Below are positions 58,675 through 64,000 of a stretch of DNA of 64,000 nt, one piece after another. The notes beneath the pieces were generated by a model. That model had not been told where the DNA came from. It did no database searches and worked only from the letters and a program-made list of their open reading frames with translations. Within the stretch, counting starts at the first letter, position 1. Each line of letters begins with the position of its first letter. The stretch comes from JABDIP01 sp965250245 (lineage in GTDB: Bacteria; Pseudomonadota; Alphaproteobacteria; DSM-16000; Inquilinaceae), in contig OZ252296.1 in the NCBI GenBank assembly GCA_965250245.1, forward strand, positions 1,240,001 to 1,304,000, read 5' to 3'. The translations under genes were made by a program, and so were the position numbers.

Positions 58675-59844
58675 TCAGTCGCGGATCGCCTTGACCAGGC
58701 GCTCCACCTCCTCCTCGGTGTTGTAGTAGTGCGGCGCCGCGCGGACGATGGCGCCCAGGCTGCGGTCCTGCGAGTCGAGCAGGGTGGATTCCGGGTTGGC
58801 CACCGAGACGTTGATGCGCTGGACGTTCAGCCGGTCGGCCAGGCGGCGCGGTTCGATGCCGTCCTTGGAGAAGCTCACCAGGGCGGCCTTGTCGACGCCG
58901 ATATCGTGGACCGTGACGCCCTCGACCGCGCCCAGCTGCTCGCGCATCTGGTCGGCCAGCTTGGCGCAGCGTTCGCGGATCGCCTCCAGGCCGATGGCCA
59001 GCGCGTATTCCACCGCCACGCCGAGCCCGAGCTTGCCGGCGACATTGCCCTCCCAGGTCTCGAAGCGGCGGGCGTCGGGGCGGATCTCATAGGCTTCCGG
59101 CCCGGTCCAGCGGGCGGCGTGCATGTCGAGCAGGGGCGGCTCGATCTTATCGATCCAGGATTTGCGGACGTAGAGGAAGCCTGTGCCGCGCGGGCCGCGC
59201 AGGAATTTGCGGCCCGTCGCCGACAGCATGTCGCAGCCGAGTTCCTCGACATCCAGCGGCATCTGCCCGGCCGACTGGCAGGCGTCCAGCAGATAGGGTA
59301 CGCCGGCCTCGCGGGCGACCTTGCCGATTGCGGCGGCCGGGTTGATCAGCCCGCCATTGGTCGGCACATGGGTGATGGCGATCAGCTTGACCCGGTCGTC
59401 CATGATGCGCTTGAGCGCGTCGATATCGAGCTGGCCGTTGAGGTCGCTGGGCACCGTCTCGACCACCGCGCCGGTGCGCTTGGCGACTTGCAGGAAGGCG
59501 ATATAGTTGGCGGCGTATTCGGCCCGGGCGGTCAGGATGCGGTCGCCGGGCTCGAAGTTCAGGCCGTAGAAGGCCATGTCCCAGGCTCGGGTCGCGTTCT
59601 CGACGATCGCGATCTCTTCCGCCTGGCAGTTCAACAGCCTGCCAATCGACCCGTAGCAGGCCTCCAGCCGGGCCTCGGCCTGGGCCGCCGCCTCATAGCC
59701 GCCGATCTCCGATTCCAGGCGCAGGTGATCGATCATGACCTTGGTCACCGGCGCAGGCGGAAGGGCGGCCCCGGCATTGTTGAAATGCGCGACCCCGGTG
59801 CAGCCCGGGGTGTCGGCGCGGACACGATCGACATCGATCGGCAA
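58675..59844 (-). CDS. PLP-dependent class V aminotransferase-fold enzyme
   Basis: A 389-aa enzyme of the NifS/isopenicillin-N-epimerase-like group. PLP contacts are Asp188 (YLLDACQSAG) and the Schiff-base Lys213 (SATGRKFLRGPRG), with the family block GTGFLYVRK after it. It lacks an obvious catalytic cysteine loop of desulfurases, so a lyase, epimerase or transaminase role fits better. It converges with the cyclase gene and is divergent from the nucleotidyltransferase-like gene. Partner pathway unknown. Confidence 0.86.
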   Translation of the reverse strand: MPIDVDRVRADTPGCTGVAHFNNAGAALPPAPVTKVMIDHLRLESEIGGYEAAAQAEARLEACYGSIGRLLNCQAEEIAIVENATRAWDMAFYGLNFEPGDRILTARAEYAANYIAFLQVAKRTGAVVETVPSDLNGQLDIDALKRIMDDRVKLIAITHVPTNGGLINPAAAIGKVAREAGVPYLLDACQSAGQMPLDVEELGCDMLSATGRKFLRGPRGTGFLYVRKSWIDKIEPPLLDMHAARWTGPEAYEIRPDARRFETWEGNVAGKLGLGVAVEYALAIGLEAIRERCAKLADQMREQLGAVEGVTVHDIGVDKAALVSFSKDGIEPRRLADRLNVQRINVSVANPESTLLDSQDRSLGAIVRAAPHYYNTEEEVERLVKAIRD

Positions 59845-60023
59845 GGCAACACAATCCTTTATGCCGAGGCGAAGCGCTGGAATAAATGCCCGGACGTTGC
59901 GCGAAGCGCAAGCATGCCGGCCATGGGAGCTACCATAAGTGGTGAGGGACAGGCGAGATCGCGGCGCATTGGTGTCCCCGCCGGCCCGGGCCGCCCGTAG
60001 GGCTGCGAATCCGAGGTATTCAG

Positions 60024-60653
60024 GTGCCGTTAGGCGCGGCTGACATGCTGCACTGGATGCAGGGTGATTCGCGCCGCATGGCGATGCTGCGGGCCGTGGC
60101 GCGGCTCGGCCTGCCGGATTGCTGGATCGGTGCCGGGTTCGTGCGCAACCTGGTTTGGGATCGGCTGCACGGCTTCGCGGAACCCACGCCGCTCAATGAC
60201 ATCGATGTGCTCTACTTCGATCCCCGGGATCGCTCGCGGGCGACGGAACGGGCGCTGGAGGCGCGGCTGCACCGGGCGATGCCGGGGGAGCCCTGGTCGG
60301 TCCGCAACCAGGCCCGCATGCACCGGCGCAACCAGGATGCGCCCTATCGTTCGACCGCCCACGCGCTGACGTTCTGGGCGGAAACCCCGACCGCCGTCGC
60401 GGTCGGGCTGCGCGGGACGGGCATCGGCCTGATCGCCCCGTTCGGCGTCGGCGACCTGATCGGTCTGGCGGTCCGGCCGACACCGAGGTTTCGCCACAAG
60501 ATGGCGGTCTATCGGGCGCGGGTCGCGGGCAAGAACTGGCCGGCGCTGTGGCCCCGGCTGACGGTGACCGACGCGCCGGCTCAGGCCGCGGCCATCTCGT
60601 CCAGAATCGACCTCAGCCCCAGGAAGGCCGGGGTGGGGTGGGTGACGAGATAG
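60024..60653 (+). CDS. nucleotidyltransferase-fold protein (DUF925-type)
   Basis: A 209-aa protein with LPDCWIGAGFVRNLVWDRLHG followed by NDIDVLYFD, the GxG...DxD-like pattern of the nucleotidyltransferase family formerly called DUF925. The conserved ending KNWPALWPRLTV is at about 170-185. The last 25 residues run on over the 3' end of glk on the opposite strand. Its start is a GTG at 60024; ATG at 60045 is an alternative. The reaction and target are unknown. Confidence 0.82.
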   Translation: MPLGAADMLHWMQGDSRRMAMLRAVARLGLPDCWIGAGFVRNLVWDRLHGFAEPTPLNDIDVLYFDPRDRSRATERALEARLHRAMPGEPWSVRNQARMHRRNQDAPYRSTAHALTFWAETPTAVAVGLRGTGIGLIAPFGVGDLIGLAVRPTPRFRHKMAVYRARVAGKNWPALWPRLTVTDAPAQAAAISSRIDLSPRKAGVGWVTR

Positions 60654-61546
60654 GTCGGGATCGGGGCCAGGTAGTCGCGGAACCGACCCTTGGCCTCGAA
60701 CCGCTCGCGGAATTCGGAATTCAAGAACATCTCGCCGAGCTTGGGCGCGATGCCGCCGGCGATGTACACGCCGCCGGTCGAGCCCAGCGTCAGCGCCAGG
60801 TTTCCGGCGACCGTGCCGAGCATGGCGCAGAACATCTCCACCGCCTCCACGGCGTGCTCCTCGGCATGGGCCAGGGCCGCCTCGCTGACCTCGCGCGGGT
60901 CGCGCTGCGGCACATCGACGCCGTCGATGGCGGCCAGGGTCTCGTAGAGGTTGGTGAGGCCCATTCCCGACAGCACCCGTTCGGCGGAGACATGGTTGAA
61001 GCGCATCCTCAGCCGCCGCATCACGTCGCCCTCGCGGTCGTTCACCGTGCTCATGGTGACGTGCCCGCCCTCACCGGTGATCGGCGCCCAGCTGTCGCCG
61101 GCCGGGATCAGCCCTGAGACGCCGAGGCCGGTGCCGGGGCCAAGCACGGCGATGGCGCCGCCCGATTCGGGCTCGCCGGGCCCGATCTGATGCCGGTCGG
61201 TCTCGGTCAGGTGGCCGATGGCGAGCGCCTGGGCGGTGAAGTCGTTGACCACCTCCAGATGCCGCATGCCCAGCTTGCCGGTCAGCTCGGCGATGGAGAA
61301 CGACCAGGCATGGTTGGTCATCTCGACATAGTCGCCGGAGATCGGGCAGGCGATGGCGATGGCGCCGCGGTCCGGCGCGACCGGCGGGGCGACCTGCTCC
61401 AGATAGGCGCTGGCGGCGGAGAACAGGTCCGGATAGGCGGCGCAGCGCAGTGCCATCGGCGCGTCGATGCCATCGGCGCCGACCAGCGCGAAACGGGCAT
61501 TGGTGGCGCCGAGATCGGCGATCAGGGCGGGTGCGGTTCGGTCCAT
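60581..61546 (-). CDS. glk: glucokinase
   Basis: A 321-aa cytosolic kinase making glucose 6-phosphate from glucose and ATP. The phosphate-binding block LIADLGATNARFALVG opens the protein, VLGPGTGLGVSGL and GEGGHVTMSTVNDRE supply sugar-binding residues, and GGVYIAGGIAPKL is the second phosphate motif. It is the last gene of the GH15-otsA-glk series, starting 13 bases after otsA ends. That makes sense: GH15 or trehalase activity releases glucose, Glk phosphorylates it, and OtsA uses glucose 6-phosphate. Confidence 0.95.
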   Translation of the reverse strand: MDRTAPALIADLGATNARFALVGADGIDAPMALRCAAYPDLFSAASAYLEQVAPPVAPDRGAIAIACPISGDYVEMTNHAWSFSIAELTGKLGMRHLEVVNDFTAQALAIGHLTETDRHQIGPGEPESGGAIAVLGPGTGLGVSGLIPAGDSWAPITGEGGHVTMSTVNDREGDVMRRLRMRFNHVSAERVLSGMGLTNLYETLAAIDGVDVPQRDPREVSEAALAHAEEHAVEAVEMFCAMLGTVAGNLALTLGSTGGVYIAGGIAPKLGEMFLNSEFRERFEAKGRFRDYLAPIPTYLVTHPTPAFLGLRSILDEMAAA

Positions 61547-61559
61547 GTCGATCCGGTCT

Positions 61560-62963
<1,404 letters not shown>

Positions 62964-62979
62964 CAGCGCTGCAGGCGGG

Positions 62980-64000
62980 TCAAAACGCCTCCTCCCATCG
63001 CTTGCTCAGCTTCATGGCGGAGTTGATCAGACCGACCATGGAATAGGTCTGCGGGAAATTGCCCCACAGCTCGCCGGTCTTCGGTTCGATGTCCTCCGAC
63101 AGGAGCCCGACATGGTTGCGGCATTCCAACAGGTGCTCGAACAGCGCCCGCGCCTCCTCGCGCCGGCCGATGGCGGTCAACGCGTCGATGTACCAGAAGG
63201 TGCAGACGGTGAAGGCGGTCTCCGGCTCGCCGAAATCGTCGGCGGCGTGATAGCGGTACAGCAGGTTCTCGCGCCGCAGCCATTTCTCCACCGCCGCGAC
63301 GGTGCCGATGAATTTCGGGTCGTCGGCGGCGATGAAGCCGAGTTCGTGCATCAACAGCAGGGCGGCGTCCATGTCCTTGCCGCCGAAGCTCTCCACGAAG
63401 GTCTCCTGCTCGGCATCGTAGGCCTTCTTCAGGATCGCCGCCTTGATCTTGTCGGCCTCCTTCATCCAGCGCTGTGCCCGGTCGGCGACGCCGAGCCGGC
63501 GGCCGATCTTGGCCAGCCGGTCGCAGGCGGCCCAGCACATCAGCGCGGAGAAGGTGTGCACCCGCTCCCGGGTCCTGAGCTCCCAGAGCCCGGCATCCGG
63601 GGTGTTCCACAGCTTGACGGCCTGTTCGCCCAGGATCTCCAGCCGCTCATAGAGCCGCAGCGTGCCGGGACGCTCCAGCCGCTCGTCGAAGAAGGCCTGG
63701 GCGGAGGACAGGATGACCGCGCCATAGCCGTCATTCTGCACCTGGGTATAGGCCGCGTTGCCGACCCGGACCGGGCCCATGCCGCGATAGCCTGACAGGT
63801 TGTCGCAGGTCCTCTCGCCAAGCTCCTTGTGCAGGGTGATGGTGAACAGCGGGTCGAGATAGCCGTTCTCGGAGTCGGCGACCACGTTGGTGATGTAGTG
63901 GAGGTAGTCCTCCATGGTCTTGGTCGCGCCCAGCCGGTTGAGCGCGTGGACGACGAAGTAGGAATCCCGGAGCCAGCAATAGCGGTAGTCCCAGTTCCGG
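62980..64000 (-). CDS. glycoside hydrolase family 15 protein (5' end outside window)
   Basis: The 3' 340 codons of a GH15 enzyme. The open frame runs through the right edge, and the segment RNWDYRYCWLRDSYFV at the edge is the conserved first active-site block of the family. GELWGNFPQTYSMVGLINSA near the end matches the final block. GH15 includes glucoamylases and bacterial trehalases; in actinobacteria some members are trehalases. Next to otsA, a trehalose or maltodextrin substrate is the best guess. The first roughly 250 residues are missing from the window. Confidence 0.92.
   Translation of the reverse strand, partial: RNWDYRYCWLRDSYFVVHALNRLGATKTMEDYLHYITNVVADSENGYLDPLFTITLHKELGERTCDNLSGYRGMGPVRVGNAAYTQVQNDGYGAVILSSAQAFFDERLERPGTLRLYERLEILGEQAVKLWNTPDAGLWELRTRERVHTFSALMCWAACDRLAKIGRRLGVADRAQRWMKEADKIKAAILKKAYDAEQETFVESFGGKDMDAALLLMHELGFIAADDPKFIGTVAAVEKWLRRENLLYRYHAADDFGEPETAFTVCTFWYIDALTAIGRREEARALFEHLLECRNHVGLLSEDIEPKTGELWGNFPQTYSMVGLINSAMKLSKRWEEAF

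Overview
The window is high-GC (roughly two-thirds G+C by eye), densely coded chromosomal DNA. It suggests an alphaproteobacterium, probably a Rhodospirillales-type marine or soil heterotroph. The clues are a CtrA-like receiver domain, a LiuR-type MerR regulator beside beta-oxidation genes, two class III nucleotidyl cyclases, a DgcN/DgcA D-glutamate pair, and alphaproteobacterial-style intergenic palindromes. I see no rRNA, tRNA, CRISPR array, transposase or prophage structural genes.

Layout. 0.2-6.2 kb: galE, a CtrA-receiver/PilZ fusion, an M20 hydrolase, two uncharacterised genes and a D-hydantoinase/dihydropyrimidinase. 6.4-8.8 kb: an SLC13-type transporter bracketed by two nested palindromic repeats. 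8.9-12.1 kb: Ada/AlkA fusion, Ogt and a class I aminotransferase. 12.2-19.6 kb: a Kef-type antiporter, an MsbA-like ABC exporter, FadD, and small enzymes (methyltransferase, ABM and NIPSNAP proteins, GNAT). 19.7-26.6 kb: a fatty-acid/acyl-CoA degradation operon (MerR regulator, thiolase, hydroxyacyl-CoA dehydrogenase/hydratase, acyl-CoA dehydrogenase, thioesterase). 26.6-31.8 kb: a membrane spermidine-synthase-like protein, GST, an NTF2-ArsR-AHSA1 cassette and an NTR-like secreted protein. 31.9-36.6 kb: two tandem SRPBCC-M50 protease fusions behind etfBA. 36.7-39.7 kb: YugP-type protease, a lipoprotein, a D-arginine-dehydrogenase-like flavoenzyme and SCO1. 39.7-46.7 kb: SHOCT protein, a membrane protein, dgcN-dgcA, cyclase, universal stress protein and an AGCS symporter. 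47-49.5 kb: adenine deaminase and a PaaI-type thioesterase. 49.6-54.4 kb: an unusual accessory stretch with a coiled-coil lipoprotein, a 51-aa lysine-repeat protein, a bestrophin-like channel and a poly-aspartate M28 peptidase. 54.5-64 kb: SDR, aldo/keto reductase, a second stress protein/cyclase pair, class V aminotransferase, nucleotidyltransferase, and a glk-otsA-GH15 trehalose/glucose cluster running off the right edge.

How the genes work together. The clearest regulatory link is one long palindrome that overlaps the predicted promoters of both the MerR gene (19.73 kb) and etfBA (36.55 kb). This ties electron-transfer flavoprotein to the acyl-CoA dehydrogenase operon 10 kb away. Signalling is prominent: a receiver domain with the phosphoacceptor Asp naturally replaced by Glu and fused to PilZ, and two cyclases each next to a UspA-family gene. 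The most likely under-described items are the tandem SRPBCC-site-2-protease fusions, the Glu51 CtrA-like/PilZ fusion, and the lysine tetrapeptide protein with its lipoprotein and bestrophin neighbours. Starts were chosen from visible ribosome binding sites where possible. No database search was run.
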